Shown here piece after piece: positions 33,529 through 44,360 of a stretch of DNA of 64,000 bases; the first letter of the stretch is position 1; each line of letters starts with the position of its first letter. The position numbers and the translations under genes were made by a program. The notes beneath the pieces were generated by a model, which was given only the letters and a program-made list of their open reading frames with translations, did no database searches and had not been told where the DNA came from. Source of the stretch: Bifidobacterium erythrocebi (GTDB lineage Bacteria; Actinomycetota; Actinomycetes; Actinomycetales; Bifidobacteriaceae); NCBI RefSeq assembly GCF_012932675.1, contig NZ_JAAIIF010000003.1:33122-97121 (forward strand), in the 5' to 3' direction.

Positions 33529-33642
33529 CCGACTGTAAGCCGTGCCAGCCCCCTTACGCAATGGGGCGGTTCGCCACGCGAACACGGCGGCGCACGACTG
33601 CGCGCCCAGGCGCAATGACGGCGTGCGCGTAAGCTGGGGCGC

Positions 33643-34407
33643 ATGGTTGAAATTACAGATATGTTGGGTGAACATTCCATTACTCGTGCCGACGGCCGCA
33701 AGGTCGACGAACTGCGCCCGGTGCGCATCACACGTCACTTCACGGACGCCCCGGAAGGCTCCGTGCTCATCGAATGCGGCAACACCCGCGTCATGTGCAC
33801 GGCCACCTTCACCCCCAGCGTGCCGCGCTGGCGCAAGGACTCCGGCCTGGGCTGGGTCACCGCCGAATACGCGATGCTGCCGAGGGCCACGGCGGAACGC
33901 ACCGACCGCGAATCCGTGCGCGGCAAGATCGGCGGCCGCACGCACGAGATCAGCCGTCTGATCGGTCGCTGCCTGCGCGGCGTGGTCGACATGAAGGCGC
34001 TGGGCGAGAACATGATCCAGCTCGACTGCGACGTGCTGCAGGCCGACGGCGGCACCCGCACCGCTTCCGTGACCGGCGCATACGTGGCGTTGGTGGACGC
34101 GCTGAACTGGGCCGAACAGCATCATCACATCCGTTCCGCCAAGAAGGTGCTCACCGATTGCGTGTCCGCAGTGTCGGTCGGCGTGATCAACGGCACGCCG
34201 ATGCTGGACCTGCCCTACGTGGAAGACAGCGCGGCCATGACCGACATGAACGTCGCCATGACCGGTTCCGGCGCGTTCATCGAGCTGCAGGGCACCGCCG
34301 AACATCGTCCGTTCACGCGCAAGGAACTCGGCACGCTGCTCGACCTGGCCGAAAAGGGCAACAAGGAGCTGCAGGCCGCACAGCGCGAGGCGCTCGCCAA
34401 GGACTGA
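33643..34407 (+). CDS. rph: ribonuclease PH
   Basis: A phosphorolytic 3'-5' exoribonuclease that trims tRNA 3' ends. The 254-aa product carries the RNase PH signatures [31 protein letters not shown] and [16 protein letters not shown], and the C-terminal [14 protein letters not shown]. It is followed 53 bp later by the dITP pyrophosphatase gene, a common pairing. The start at 33643 has only a weak GGGG upstream. Confidence 0.95.
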   Translation: MVEITDMLGEHSITRADGRKVDELRPVRITRHFTDAPEGSVLIECGNTRVMCTATFTPSVPRWRKDSGLGWVTAEYAMLPRATAERTDRESVRGKIGGRTHEISRLIGRCLRGVVDMKALGENMIQLDCDVLQADGGTRTASVTGAYVALVDALNWAEQHHHIRSAKKVLTDCVSAVSVGVINGTPMLDLPYVEDSAAMTDMNVAMTGSGAFIELQGTAEHRPFTRKELGTLLDLAEKGNKELQAAQREALAKD

Positions 34408-34460
34408 CCCGATAAGAACCGACCCAAGCATCAACAAGCACCAACAGAAGGAGTAGCGCA

Positions 34461-35120
34461 ATGCGCATCATCGTCGCCACGCATAACGAAGGCAAGCTCA
34501 AGGAGATCCGCCGCATTCTCGCCGAGGACCTGGGCGAGATCGCGCAGCAGGTGGAACTGGTCTCCGCCGGCTCGCTGAATCTTCCCGACCCGGTGGAGGA
34601 CGGCGTGACCTTCCAGGAGAACGCGCTGCTCAAGGCGCGTGACGTGGCCTCCCGTACCGGCTGCCCGGCCATCGCCGACGATTCCGGCCTGATCGTGGAC
34701 GTGATGGGCAATGCCCCGGGCATCCTGTCCGCCCGTTGGGCCGGCGAACACGGCAACGACAAGGCCAACAACGCACTGCTGCTCAAGCAGTTGGCGGATA
34801 TTCCGGATGCCAAGCGCACTGCGCGTTTCCGCTGTGCTGCCGCCTTGGTGGTGCCGGGGCCCGCCGATGCCGCGCCGTACCCGATCGCGTCCGAGACCGT
34901 GGAGCTTGGCGAGATGCCCGGCGTGCTGCTGCGCGAGGCGCACGGTACGAATGGCTTCGGCTACGATCCGCTGTTCGTGCCCGATGATCAGCCGGCGCGC
35001 GCCGTCGAGGCCGGCGAACGCCTTACCTCCGCGGATATGACGCCGGAGGAGAAGAATGCCATCTCCCACCGTGGCAAGGCGCTCAAGGCGTTGGTGCCCG
35101 CGGTGCGTGCGCTGTTCTGA
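34461..35120 (+). CDS. rdgB: XTP/dITP pyrophosphatase (RdgB/HAM1 family)
   Basis: Hydrolyses dITP, dXTP and ITP to monophosphates and so keeps deaminated purines out of nucleic acids. The 219-aa product has ATHNEGKLKEI at the N-terminus, the catalytic IADDSGL, TNGFGYDPLF, and the C-terminal SHRGKAL. AGAAGGAG lies seven bases before the ATG. It is co-directional with rph and followed by an intrinsic terminator. Confidence 0.95.
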   Translation: MRIIVATHNEGKLKEIRRILAEDLGEIAQQVELVSAGSLNLPDPVEDGVTFQENALLKARDVASRTGCPAIADDSGLIVDVMGNAPGILSARWAGEHGNDKANNALLLKQLADIPDAKRTARFRCAAALVVPGPADAAPYPIASETVELGEMPGVLLREAHGTNGFGYDPLFVPDDQPARAVEAGERLTSADMTPEEKNAISHRGKALKALVPAVRALF

Positions 35121-35145
35121 TTTCGCTGGCGTGCTGGCGTGTTTT

Positions 35146-35200
35146 AGTGCCCTGTGATGCCTTCTGCCTCCATTGGCGGTCGGCATTGCAGGGCGCTTTT
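35146..35200 (+). terminator. intrinsic terminator of rph-rdgB
   Basis: AGTGCCCTGTGATGCC pairs with GGCATTGCAGGGCGCT (35182-35197) apart from a 2-nt internal mismatch and one G-T pair, followed by TTT. Confidence 0.75.
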
Positions 35201-35245
35201 CGTATGTGTGAGAGTGTGTTCCCATGCGCCGGGATGCTTGTGCCC

Positions 35246-35483
35246 TTTGTCGCGAATCAGCATGAATCGGCTTTCCCGCCGGCATTTCGCGACGATATCG
35301 CCCCGTTTTGTCGCGAAATGCACGTGACAGTTGTGGTTCATGTCGTTTCGCGACGGAATCGGGCCCATATTGTCGCATTTCGACATGAGCCGGCATTTCC
35401 GCCGATATTTCGCGACAGAATCAGGCCCTTGCTGTCGCAAAACGCACAAGGCCACAGAGCCTCATGCTGTATTGCGACAGCAT
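35246..35483. repeat. array of GTCGCGAAA-type palindromes
   Basis: This 398-bp intergenic stretch (35121-35518) has no credible gene. It holds four hairpins: 35282-35321 (perfect 12-bp stem ending GTCGCGAAATGC), 35338-35388 (TCATGTCG outer stem plus GCGAC/GTCGC), 35412-35438 (GCGACAG/CTGTCGC) and 35464-35483 (ATGCTGT/ACAGCAT). TTTCGCGAC recurs at about 35285, 35346 and 35408, roughly every 60 bp. A 33-bp segment at 35261-35293 recurs at 35384-35416 with 27 identical positions. It looks like a clustered extragenic palindrome or a structured RNA. Confidence 0.75.
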
Positions 35484-35518
35484 ATGCGGCAACAAGCGTG
35501 CGGCAGCGTGTGCCTAGC

Positions 35519-36529
35519 TCACACGCCCATGGCGGTGAACAGGAAGTGCGCTCCGGTCATCATGACCAGGCTGAGCACGGCGGTGATGGTCAGCGAGAAG
35601 CCGGCGAGCTTGGCATTGCCCAGCACCTTGTCGGTGAACAAGGTGGAGAACACGGCGATCGGTGCGAGGCAGCACAGCGCCACGGCCTCGCGGATCGGCG
35701 CGGAGAACGGCAGGATGAACCAGGCGGCCATCGCGAACAGGATGGCGAACGGGACGCGCCAGCCGATCACCGTCAGCACGTCCTTCACGTCGCGGCGGGA
35801 CGCCGGCAGGTCCATCAGCATGCCGACCATCAGCATCGCGCAGAACGAGTTCGCGTTCGACAGCGGCTGCACCATCGTGGCGATCCATCCGGGGATCTTC
35901 ACCTGCGCCAGCGTAAGTACGATCATCAGCATGTACACGTCGAACGGCACCGAACCGAAGAACCCCTTGAGCACATTACGCAGCAGCGCACGCCGTGCCA
36001 GGCGTCGGGCGTCCTTGTCCTTCGGCTTCACATAGGGCAGAGTCGGCGCGTCGCCGGCATGCTGTTCGCTCAGCGTTTTGCCGGGCTGGATGTGTAGCAG
36101 CAACTGCGTCATCACATTGGTGCCGGCCGCCACCATCACGCAATTGCCGATATCGAACATGGCGGCCGGAACGATCGCGGCCGTGCCGAGGAACGACGAG
36201 ACCACGGGGAAGCAGAAGCATCCCACGTTGAAGCCCGACCCGTTCAGCATCATGAACGCTCGTCGTGCCACGGGCTTGTGCATGGTGGCGAGGAAGATCG
36301 TGATGGGCGGAATGGATGCGACGATCAGACCGAACACGGAGATCCACAGCAGTTTGATCTCATGCGGATTCGTCGCGAACGAATAGATGATCGCGCCGGG
36401 CAGCACCAGATCGAATATCGCCGTCTGCAGAATGCGGTAGTCGCGTTGCCCGAAGAACCCGGCTCGTTTGAACGCGTAGCCGGCCAGAATGATCAGCAGT
36501 AACGCAACGGGTTGGATAAGCGCTTGCAT
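35519..36529 (-). CDS. AEC family (auxin efflux carrier-like) membrane transporter
   Basis: A 336-aa protein with about ten hydrophobic segments and the membrane transport protein fold of PF03547 (N-terminal LLLIILAGYAFKRAGFF, ILQTAIFDLVLPGAIIYSF; internal repeat in the C-terminal half). Bacterial members export or exchange dicarboxylates such as malate, or other small acids; the substrate cannot be set here. The ATG at 36529 (GGGA eight bases upstream) fits the first membrane segment; the longer frame runs through the tRNA-Leu gene and is not coding. Confidence 0.83.
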   Translation of the reverse strand: MQALIQPVALLLIILAGYAFKRAGFFGQRDYRILQTAIFDLVLPGAIIYSFATNPHEIKLLWISVFGLIVASIPPITIFLATMHKPVARRAFMMLNGSGFNVGCFCFPVVSSFLGTAAIVPAAMFDIGNCVMVAAGTNVMTQLLLHIQPGKTLSEQHAGDAPTLPYVKPKDKDARRLARRALLRNVLKGFFGSVPFDVYMLMIVLTLAQVKIPGWIATMVQPLSNANSFCAMLMVGMLMDLPASRRDVKDVLTVIGWRVPFAILFAMAAWFILPFSAPIREAVALCCLAPIAVFSTLFTDKVLGNAKLAGFSLTITAVLSLVMMTGAHFLFTAMGV

Positions 36530-36753
36530 CGTGTGGTTCCCTGTTTCTGTTCTCTCGCTGTCGTCTTCAATCCGCCATCTTAGGCGTGAATTGGAAGAAA
36601 CGAGCCAAGTTTTCCATGGCGCGGGGTTCGATGCTGGAGATTGCGCGGCCGATTCCGCAGCATGTTCCCGATATGTTCCCAAATGTGGGCACAGCGTGGG
36701 CAAAAAACGACATTCGGTATTGAAAAAAGGCGGAATAAAGCCGTTTGATGAAG

Positions 36754-36834
36754 TGCGCGAGATGGGACTTGAACCCACACGTCAAAGACACAGGAACCTA
36801 AATCCTGCGCGTCTACCAATTCCGCCACTCGCGC
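36754..36834 (-). tRNA. tRNA-Leu (anticodon TAG)
   Basis: The minus strand reads a full cloverleaf: acceptor GCGCGAG/CTCGCGC with discriminator A, D-arm GGCGGAATTGGTAGACGC, anticodon loop TTTAGGT between CAGGA and TCCTG, a long class II variable arm, and T-arm GGGTTCAAGTCCC. CCA is not encoded. It reads CUA/CUG-type leucine codons. Confidence 0.95.
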
Positions 36835-36863
36835 ATGCCGTACCGACCTTTCGGCCGATATGC

Positions 36864-36894
36864 AAAACCCTAGACGGGCGAACCCATCTAGGGT
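36864..36894 (-). terminator. intrinsic terminator after tRNA-Thr
   Basis: On the minus strand ACCCTAGA-T-GGG, loop TTCG, CCC-G-TCTAGGGT forms a 12-bp stem capped by a UUCG tetraloop and followed by TTTT. It lies between tRNA-Thr and tRNA-Leu. Confidence 0.88.
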
Positions 36895-36899
36895 GGTGG

Positions 36900-36972
36900 A
36901 GCCACTTGTCAGAATCGAACTGACGACCTGCTCATTACGAGTGAGCCGCTCTACCGACTGAGCTAAAGTGGC
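36900..36972 (-). tRNA. tRNA-Thr (anticodon CGT)
   Basis: The minus strand folds as acceptor GCCACTT/AAGTGGC with discriminator T, D-arm AGCTCAGTCGGTAGAGC, anticodon loop CTCGTAA within GCTCA/TGAGC, variable loop AGGTC, and T-arm GTCAGTTCGATTCTGAC. CCA is not encoded. It decodes ACG. Confidence 0.95.
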
Positions 36973-37195
36973 GATGCTGGTGGATTGCATACGCGATCCA
37001 CGCACAAAACAATAAGTGTACTGGATGGTGTGGAATTGTCCAAATCGGCTTGTCCCCACGTGGCGCGACAGGCCTGAATGCTGCGGAATCGGTCAGGGTC
37101 GAAGACCTGTCGGATCATGGTGCGGCAAGTGGGAAATAGGATTCTCGCATGCTTTGACACGCGAACGCACAGGCGGCGTGATTATCCTGATAACC

Positions 37196-38590
37196 ATGGC
37201 AACACGGTTCACCAGTCGGCATACGCACGCTTCCGGCACGCGTCACGCATTGCGGCGCAGCGGGAACGCGGGTGCCGTCGCACCCGGTGCCGGCAGTCTC
37301 AATGCTTCCGCGACCAGACACAACGCATCAGCAGGCGGCCGCAAACGAATGGTGTCGATCGAAGTGCTCAGACTGCTCGCCATCGTCAGCATCGCCATAT
37401 TCCACGCGTTCCTCCAGCAATATGTTCAGGCCATATGGATGGGTCCTCATCATCCCGTCTCCGCAGCCGAGCCGGTGTCGGCGCTCGCATCGTCGCGCGG
37501 CGCGATGTGGATCGTGGCGATGATCATGTATTGCGGCGCGTGGGGCAACCATATCTTCTTCATGATCTCGGGCTTCTTCCTCATTCCGCGCATGTGCGCC
37601 GCAGCCGGCACCCGTGGGTATTGGGGGAGCCAGCTGCGTGCCGCGGGGCGACGCATACTGATGATCCTGGCGACGGTCGCGTTCTACCTGCTGCTTGTCA
37701 TGGCGATCACCCGCTGGGTGCTGCCGGGTGTGGGCGGCGAACGTTCGTCCAGTCTTGTCTACGAATTGGAATTCGTGTGGCTGTACTTGGTGTTCGTGGC
37801 GCTGGCTCCCGTCATCGCGCGCGTGATGGCCCGGCTCGGTATTCGTGGAAGCGCGGTGGCGGCGGGCGTCGTGCTGGTGGCCGTGTACGCGTTGAATATA
37901 TATGTGGCGGTCACGTGGCAGGCTCAGTACGGGCAGCGCAGTCTGCTGGATTGGCGCAAGCAGATGAGCGCGGTCAGCTATGCGCTCTCGTTCGTGCTGG
38001 CGGGTCTGCTCGGATGGACGATGCGCGCAGGCGGGCAAAGCAGGCGCGGCGCGCATGGAAAAGAGCGCGGGGCACGCCATGCCGATAGGCGCCCATGGTG
38101 GACGGTCCGCGGATTCTGGCTGTGCGCCATCGCCGTACTGCTTGCCGTAGCCGCGGTGCTCACCGCAGTCACGGCCGCGCGCCCCTCGTACGTGGCGCTC
38201 TACGCATTGTCGTTCAAGTCGACGTCGCCGATCTCCTTCGCACTGGCGGTCTGCGCATTGATGGCGGCCGCATGCTCGCCGGGCCGTGCCCGCGTGCATA
38301 TCGGGCAACGTGCTGAATCCGCGATCACGGCGCTCGCTTCCGGAATTCTGGGTTTCTATGTGGTGCAGACCCTGGCCGATTTCCTGTGGCATGGCGTCAA
38401 TGCGAGGTTCCTCGATCCGCTGCTGGCGCATGCGGCGTCGTTGCCTGCGGGGTCCGCTTCCATGTTCGGCTGGCTGATCGCATGGATTGCGGTCGGCGCG
38501 ATGCTTTCGTTGGTGTACGTCGTGGCGATCTGTCTGTTCGATCGTTGCGTGCGCCGTCCGTTGCTGCGTGCTGTGCACCTGTCGAAATGA
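37196..38590 (+). CDS. membrane acyltransferase, acyltransferase-3 family
   Basis: About 464 aa with roughly ten membrane segments. Family marks are the first segment VSIEVLRLLAIVSIAIFHAF, with the catalytic-type His after the helix, and a loop ending HIFFMISGFFLIPR. Members O-acetylate or succinylate cell-surface glycans (OatA, WecH, EPS modification). An Arg/His/Gly-rich cytoplasmic N-terminus of about 50 residues precedes the first segment. The start is uncertain: the ATG at 37196 lacks a good ribosome binding site, and a later in-frame ATG (MVSIEVLR) would remove the tail. It stands alone between the tRNAs and pgi. Confidence 0.78.
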   Translation: MATRFTSRHTHASGTRHALRRSGNAGAVAPGAGSLNASATRHNASAGGRKRMVSIEVLRLLAIVSIAIFHAFLQQYVQAIWMGPHHPVSAAEPVSALASSRGAMWIVAMIMYCGAWGNHIFFMISGFFLIPRMCAAAGTRGYWGSQLRAAGRRILMILATVAFYLLLVMAITRWVLPGVGGERSSSLVYELEFVWLYLVFVALAPVIARVMARLGIRGSAVAAGVVLVAVYALNIYVAVTWQAQYGQRSLLDWRKQMSAVSYALSFVLAGLLGWTMRAGGQSRRGAHGKERGARHADRRPWWTVRGFWLCAIAVLLAVAAVLTAVTAARPSYVALYALSFKSTSPISFALAVCALMAAACSPGRARVHIGQRAESAITALASGILGFYVVQTLADFLWHGVNARFLDPLLAHAASLPAGSASMFGWLIAWIAVGAMLSLVYVVAICLFDRCVRRPLLRAVHLSK

Positions 38591-38844
38591 TGCCGGAGAG
38601 CGCCCGTTCGCGAGCATGTTCATGAGTACGTTTGCATCGGCGTGATTCCCGCGTGTTGCGATTGCCATGTGCCCTAATCGGCGGCGTATGAGCGTTTGTG
38701 GGCGATTATGTGCGTGACTTGCGAACTTATGTGTTCCTGTGTCCCCTTTTGTGAGTATCTTGGTTGCTTGGAAGGAGGCGGTGGCGCACGCCGATTTTAG
38801 GCTTGGGCCGCTGCTTCATGGTGATGATGAAAGGACCAATACAC

Positions 38845-40542
<1,698 letters not shown>

Positions 40543-40580
40543 TTCCATCGGAACGCTGTAGCGCGTAGCTGAACATCACA

Positions 40581-40611
40581 AGACCCGTCTGCATACCGCA
40601 GGCGGGTCTTT
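40581..40611 (+). terminator. intrinsic terminator of pgi
   Basis: AGACCCGTCTGC pairs with GCAGGCGGGTCT (one G-T pair) across ATACC, followed by TTTCT. Confidence 0.88.
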
Positions 40612-40732
40612 CTGCATGGCCAAGTGTGGTGGTCGGTCGCACAATCGCATAGGTCTTGCGGATGGGGTATTTTTGACTGTTGATGTGCCGAAAGGTGGGA
40701 CGCCGCATAATCCCGCTTTTCTTCGGGTCCAG

Positions 40733-40794
40733 CCGGAAGGCCGAAAGGCTTGCGTTCCGGCGGATTGGCGCCCCTTCGCAGGCAAACCTGCGAA
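40733..40794 (+). promoter_or_regulatory. structured leader of the rplS operon
   Basis: Two hairpins lie 95-155 bp before rplS: CCGGAA/TTCCGG (40733-40738/40755-40760) enclosing GGCC-GAAA-GGCT, and a perfect 8-bp TTCGCAGG-CAAA-CCTGCGAA (40775-40794). No T-run follows. Such a leader would suit autoregulation by bL19, known in other phyla with different structures; this is inference. Confidence 0.45.
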
Positions 40795-40888
40795 GAACCG
40801 CAGGCATGCGCGCCGAATACACATGCATGATGCATGAGCGCATGCCCCAACCAGTGCACTGATATGCGGCAGTGACCGAGGAATAGCA

Positions 40889-41251
40889 ATGGTTAACGCT
40901 ATTGAAGCATTTGATGCCAAGCACCTGAAGCCGGCCGAGGAGATCCCGGAGTTCCGCGCAGGCGATACCGTCGACGTGAACGTGAAGATCAAGGAAGGCA
41001 ACAACTCCCGTATCCAGACCTTCACCGGTGTGGTCATCGCCCGTCACGGCGCCGGCATCCACGAGACCTTCATCGTGCGCAAGATCAGCTTCGGCACCGG
41101 CGTGGAGCGTCGCTTCCCGCTGCACTCCCCGGCAATCGACTCCATCAAGGTCGTTCGCCGCGGTCGCGTGCGTCGCGCCAAGCTGTACTACCTGCGCGCT
41201 CTGCGCGGCAAGGCCGCTCGCATCGTCGAGCGTCGCGACAACTCCAAGTGA
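40889..41251 (+). CDS. rplS: 50S ribosomal protein bL19
   Basis: A 120-aa protein at the 30S-50S interface. It has the family core [49 protein letters not shown] and [17 protein letters not shown]. It heads the rplS-lepB-rnhB run, which in many bacteria follows trmD; here trmD is about 38 kb away. A run of about 200 bp with two hairpins precedes it. Confidence 0.97.
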   Translation: MVNAIEAFDAKHLKPAEEIPEFRAGDTVDVNVKIKEGNNSRIQTFTGVVIARHGAGIHETFIVRKISFGTGVERRFPLHSPAIDSIKVVRRGRVRRAKLYYLRALRGKAARIVERRDNSK

Positions 41252-41347
41252 GTTTCGCCGCAATGGCATAGTTCTCGGCCTGGAACCCTGTGTGGTTTCC
41301 GGGCCGAAACCATATTCAGCCGAGAACGAACAACAGGCAGGGCAGTC

Positions 41348-42112
41348 ATGGACAGCACGAACAACAGTCAGGAAACATCTCCGGCAGGCGGCTCCGGCAC
41401 GTCGGCGGCCGGTGGGTACGGCACCGAATCGGCGGGCGCATCGCGGCGCAGAAGAAGCACCAAGCCGGCGCATGCAGTCAAGGCCGAACGTCAGGAAGAC
41501 AGCTTCACCATGCGCGACGCCCTCGTATTCTGCGGTATCCCCGTACTTGTGGTGCTGCTCATCCGTCTGCTGCTCGTAGGCTGCTACACCATCCCGTCAA
41601 GGTCCATGGAAAGCACCATCGAACCCGGCGATCGCGTGCTCACCACCAAACTCACCCCGAAGATCTTCAGCCTCAAGCGCGGCGATGTCGTGGTCTTCCA
41701 CGACCCTGCGAACTGGCTCTCCGGCGAATCCGAAAGCGCATCCGGCGACGACTACCTGATCAAACGTCTCATAGGATTGCCCGGCGATGTGGTCGAATGC
41801 AAAGGCTCCGGCCAACCCGTCACCGTGAACGGCGTCGCCATCGACGAAACCCCGTACCTCAAGGCCGGCGTGCAGCCGAGTTCGTTCCCCTTCAAAGTCA
41901 CGGTAAGCAAAGGACACGTTTTCGTGATGGGCGACAACCGCGCCAATTCCGCGGACTCCCGCTACCACCAGGACGACGGCGACAACGGCCTGGTACCGGT
42001 CAACAAGGTGGTCGGCGTGGCATTGGTGCGCTACTGGCCGTTGAACCGCCTGTCGACGATTAGCGGGCATCACGACGTGTTCCGTAACGTTCCGGAACGA
42101 GCGGCGGCATGA
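41348..42112 (+). CDS. lepB: signal peptidase I
   Basis: Cleaves signal peptides of secreted proteins at the outer face of the membrane. The 254-aa product has a Ser/Gly-rich cytoplasmic N-terminus, one membrane segment (about 58-78), catalytic Ser86 in PSRSMEST, catalytic Lys139 in LIKRLIGLPGD, and GDNRANSADSR. It overlaps rnhB by the sequence ATGA, so translation is coupled. Confidence 0.94.
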   Translation: MDSTNNSQETSPAGGSGTSAAGGYGTESAGASRRRRSTKPAHAVKAERQEDSFTMRDALVFCGIPVLVVLLIRLLLVGCYTIPSRSMESTIEPGDRVLTTKLTPKIFSLKRGDVVVFHDPANWLSGESESASGDDYLIKRLIGLPGDVVECKGSGQPVTVNGVAIDETPYLKAGVQPSSFPFKVTVSKGHVFVMGDNRANSADSRYHQDDGDNGLVPVNKVVGVALVRYWPLNRLSTISGHHDVFRNVPERAAA

Positions 42113-42828
42113 TCACACCGACACTCTATCTTGAACATGCGCTTGCGGATCAGCAGTACGACATCATCGTCGGATTCGATGAAGTGGGCCGCGGCTCCCT
42201 GGCCGGGCCGGTCATGGTCGGCGCTTGCGCGATCTGGGCGCAGGACGTGCGCGACGGCGTGAAGGGCGTGCCGCAGGGCGTGGCCGATTCCAAGATGCTG
42301 ACCGAACACCGCCGCGAGGCGATCGTCGACGAGCTGAAGGATTGGAGCGCGGCATGGGCCGTGGGTTCCGCCAGCAACACCGAGATCGACGACTGGGGCA
42401 TCTCCTATGCGCTCGGCGTGGCGGCATTGCGCGCGCTGGCCGATGCGGAGCGCTCGCTGGGCATCGCCGACGACGGCACGGCGATCGTCGGGGGAGAAAG
42501 GACCCGCGTATCCGTAGGCGCGATTCTCGACGGTCCAAACGACTACATCACCAAGGCGTTGAACACGTTCGACGCACCCGCGGTGCCGGTTCCCGCCGAA
42601 GTCGTCACCAAGGTCAAGGGTGACCAGCATTGTGCCACCGTCGCCTCCGCCGCGGTGATCGCCAAGGTCACGCGAGACCGGCTGATGGTGTCCCTCGCCC
42701 AAAGCGACAGCCGGTACGCGCCATACGAATGGGAACACAACAAGGGGTACGGCTCCAAGGCCCATCGTGCCGCCATTGCGCAGTATGGCCCGACCTCATT
42801 GCACCGCATCAGCTGGAAGCTCACCTGA
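42109..42828 (+). CDS. rnhB: ribonuclease HII
   Basis: Removes ribonucleotides from DNA and RNA primers. The 239-aa product has the catalytic motif GFDEVGRGSLAGP (Asp24, Glu25), DSKMLTEHRRE, and the later acidic site VKGDQHCATVASAAVIAKVTRD. Its ATG lies within the lepB stop region (4-bp overlap). An Asp/Glu-containing loop (about 110-150) is longer than in E. coli RNase HII. Confidence 0.94.
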   Translation: MITPTLYLEHALADQQYDIIVGFDEVGRGSLAGPVMVGACAIWAQDVRDGVKGVPQGVADSKMLTEHRREAIVDELKDWSAAWAVGSASNTEIDDWGISYALGVAALRALADAERSLGIADDGTAIVGGERTRVSVGAILDGPNDYITKALNTFDAPAVPVPAEVVTKVKGDQHCATVASAAVIAKVTRDRLMVSLAQSDSRYAPYEWEHNKGYGSKAHRAAIAQYGPTSLHRISWKLT

Positions 42829-43012
42829 CCGTTCAACGCCCTGGGAGTGGATTCGATATATGTGCGCTTTCCCGGGCTTGTTATCCCGAAGAGCCTTGCC
42901 GCACTTATGCCGTCATCCTGCGACCAGCGGGTGGACGGTAGGCGGTTTCAACGCTTTCCTGCGGTAAAGTGAGAACCATACCAACGAACGCGGAACGCGA
43001 GAGGAACAACGT

Positions 43013-44128
43013 ATGGCAGCCGGGCGAAAAGCGAATAAGCGCCCTTCGATGTTTGAAGTGGCCAAGCTCGCCGGTGTGAGCCATCAAACCGTTTCGCGAG
43101 TCATCAACAATTCCCCGGACGTATCGCCGGCAACGCGCGCCAAAGTGCAGCGCGCCATCGAACAGCTCGACTATCGTCCCAGCAATTCGGCACGTGCGTT
43201 GGCCTCGCGGCGCTCGCGCACCATCGGCCTGATCGCCGGTGGCCAGAAGTTCTACGGCCCTATTTCCGCCATCGGCGCCATCGAGTCGATCGCACGTTCC
43301 CATGGCCTGTTCATGTCCGTGATGATGGTGCATGAGGCGCTGTGCACGCAGAAGGAATTCGACGACCTGTGCCGTACGTTCGACGAGCAGAACGTCGATG
43401 CGTTCATCTTCCTGACACCGACGGACGTGATGTTCTCCGCCGCCTGCCGCGCTCAGGTCAGCCGTCCGCGTGTGCTCATCACCTCCACGCATGGCGGTAT
43501 GGGCGTGCAGGAGGAGCTGCGGTTGCTCAGGCCCGCCGACCGGCGTAAGGTGACGCTCGTCGGCGTCGACCAGTGGGGCGCGATGGAGGACGTGATGCGT
43601 CTGCTCAAGGCGCGCGGGCATCGTTCGGCGCTGTACTTCGCGGGTCCGCGCGAATGGCGTGATGCCTCCACACGTCTGATGGCGTGGAACAAGCTGTGCG
43701 CGGCCAACGCGGTGAATTCGATCACCATCCAGTGCAAGACCTGGGAGGGCAGCGAGGCGTACGCCAGGATGAACCATGTGCTGGAGAACATCGGGCGTTC
43801 CGGTGGCCGGCTGCCATCCGCGGTGGTCACCGCGAACGATGCGCAGGCGATGGGCGTGGCGCGTGCCATGCACGAGCACGGCGTGCGTATTCCGCAGGAT
43901 GTGAGCCTGGTGGGCTTCGATGACATGCCGGGCGTGGATAACATGTACCCGCCGTTGACCACCGTACGCCAGGATTTCGAGACGCTGGGCCAGCTGGCGA
44001 TGCGGGAAGTGCTGTATCTGCTGGGGGAGGGGGCCGAACCCGGGTACGCGTCGTCGCAGCATGGCGTGGGTCTGATTCCGTCCAAGCTGGTCCAACGCAG
44101 TTCCGTGGGCATCGCGCCGAGTCGCTGA
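43013..44128 (+). CDS. LacI-family regulator of the arabinose module (AraQ/AraU-like candidate)
   Basis: A 371-aa LacI/GalR protein. The HTH and hinge are SMFEVAKLAGVSHQTVSRVINNSPDVS and SNSARALASRRSRTIGLI; the effector domain contains AVVTANDAQAMGVARAMHEHG and SLVGFDDMPGVDNMYPPLTTVRQ. It lies upstream of, and in the same direction as, araE-araB-araD-araA, whose control region holds LacI-type operator palindromes. Published regulon work on bifidobacteria assigns LacI proteins (AraQ, AraU) to arabinose genes, with AraQ also acting on central carbon metabolism; which one this is cannot be settled here. GAGAGGA precedes the ATG. Confidence 0.87.
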   Translation: MAAGRKANKRPSMFEVAKLAGVSHQTVSRVINNSPDVSPATRAKVQRAIEQLDYRPSNSARALASRRSRTIGLIAGGQKFYGPISAIGAIESIARSHGLFMSVMMVHEALCTQKEFDDLCRTFDEQNVDAFIFLTPTDVMFSAACRAQVSRPRVLITSTHGGMGVQEELRLLRPADRRKVTLVGVDQWGAMEDVMRLLKARGHRSALYFAGPREWRDASTRLMAWNKLCAANAVNSITIQCKTWEGSEAYARMNHVLENIGRSGGRLPSAVVTANDAQAMGVARAMHEHGVRIPQDVSLVGFDDMPGVDNMYPPLTTVRQDFETLGQLAMREVLYLLGEGAEPGYASSQHGVGLIPSKLVQRSSVGIAPSR

Positions 44129-44360
44129 TTGTCGCCTGTTTCCGCGCCGTTTTTGTCGGTCGCGGTCTCTTCGAAAGTGCCAGTTGCTTTATGTGAGGCA
44201 CCGTTTGGCGCTTATGCTGTGTACGAGCCTTGGGATTCCAACGGTTGTACTTGCGGCTCAGACGTTTTCATGCCATAAACAGCGTGGTTTGTGCGTATGA
44301 GACCTTCCAAATAACCATAACGCTGGTCGGCAGCTCGTTCGTGGGGTATTCCGTAGTTTT

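Noticed and set aside
35246..35483. CRISPR array
   Set aside because: Repeats are degenerate, palindromic, differ in spacing and have no unique spacers of constant length; no cas gene is nearby.
36754..36972. Integration site at the tRNA genes
   Set aside because: No duplicated tRNA 3' end, integrase or mobile genes are found next to either tRNA.
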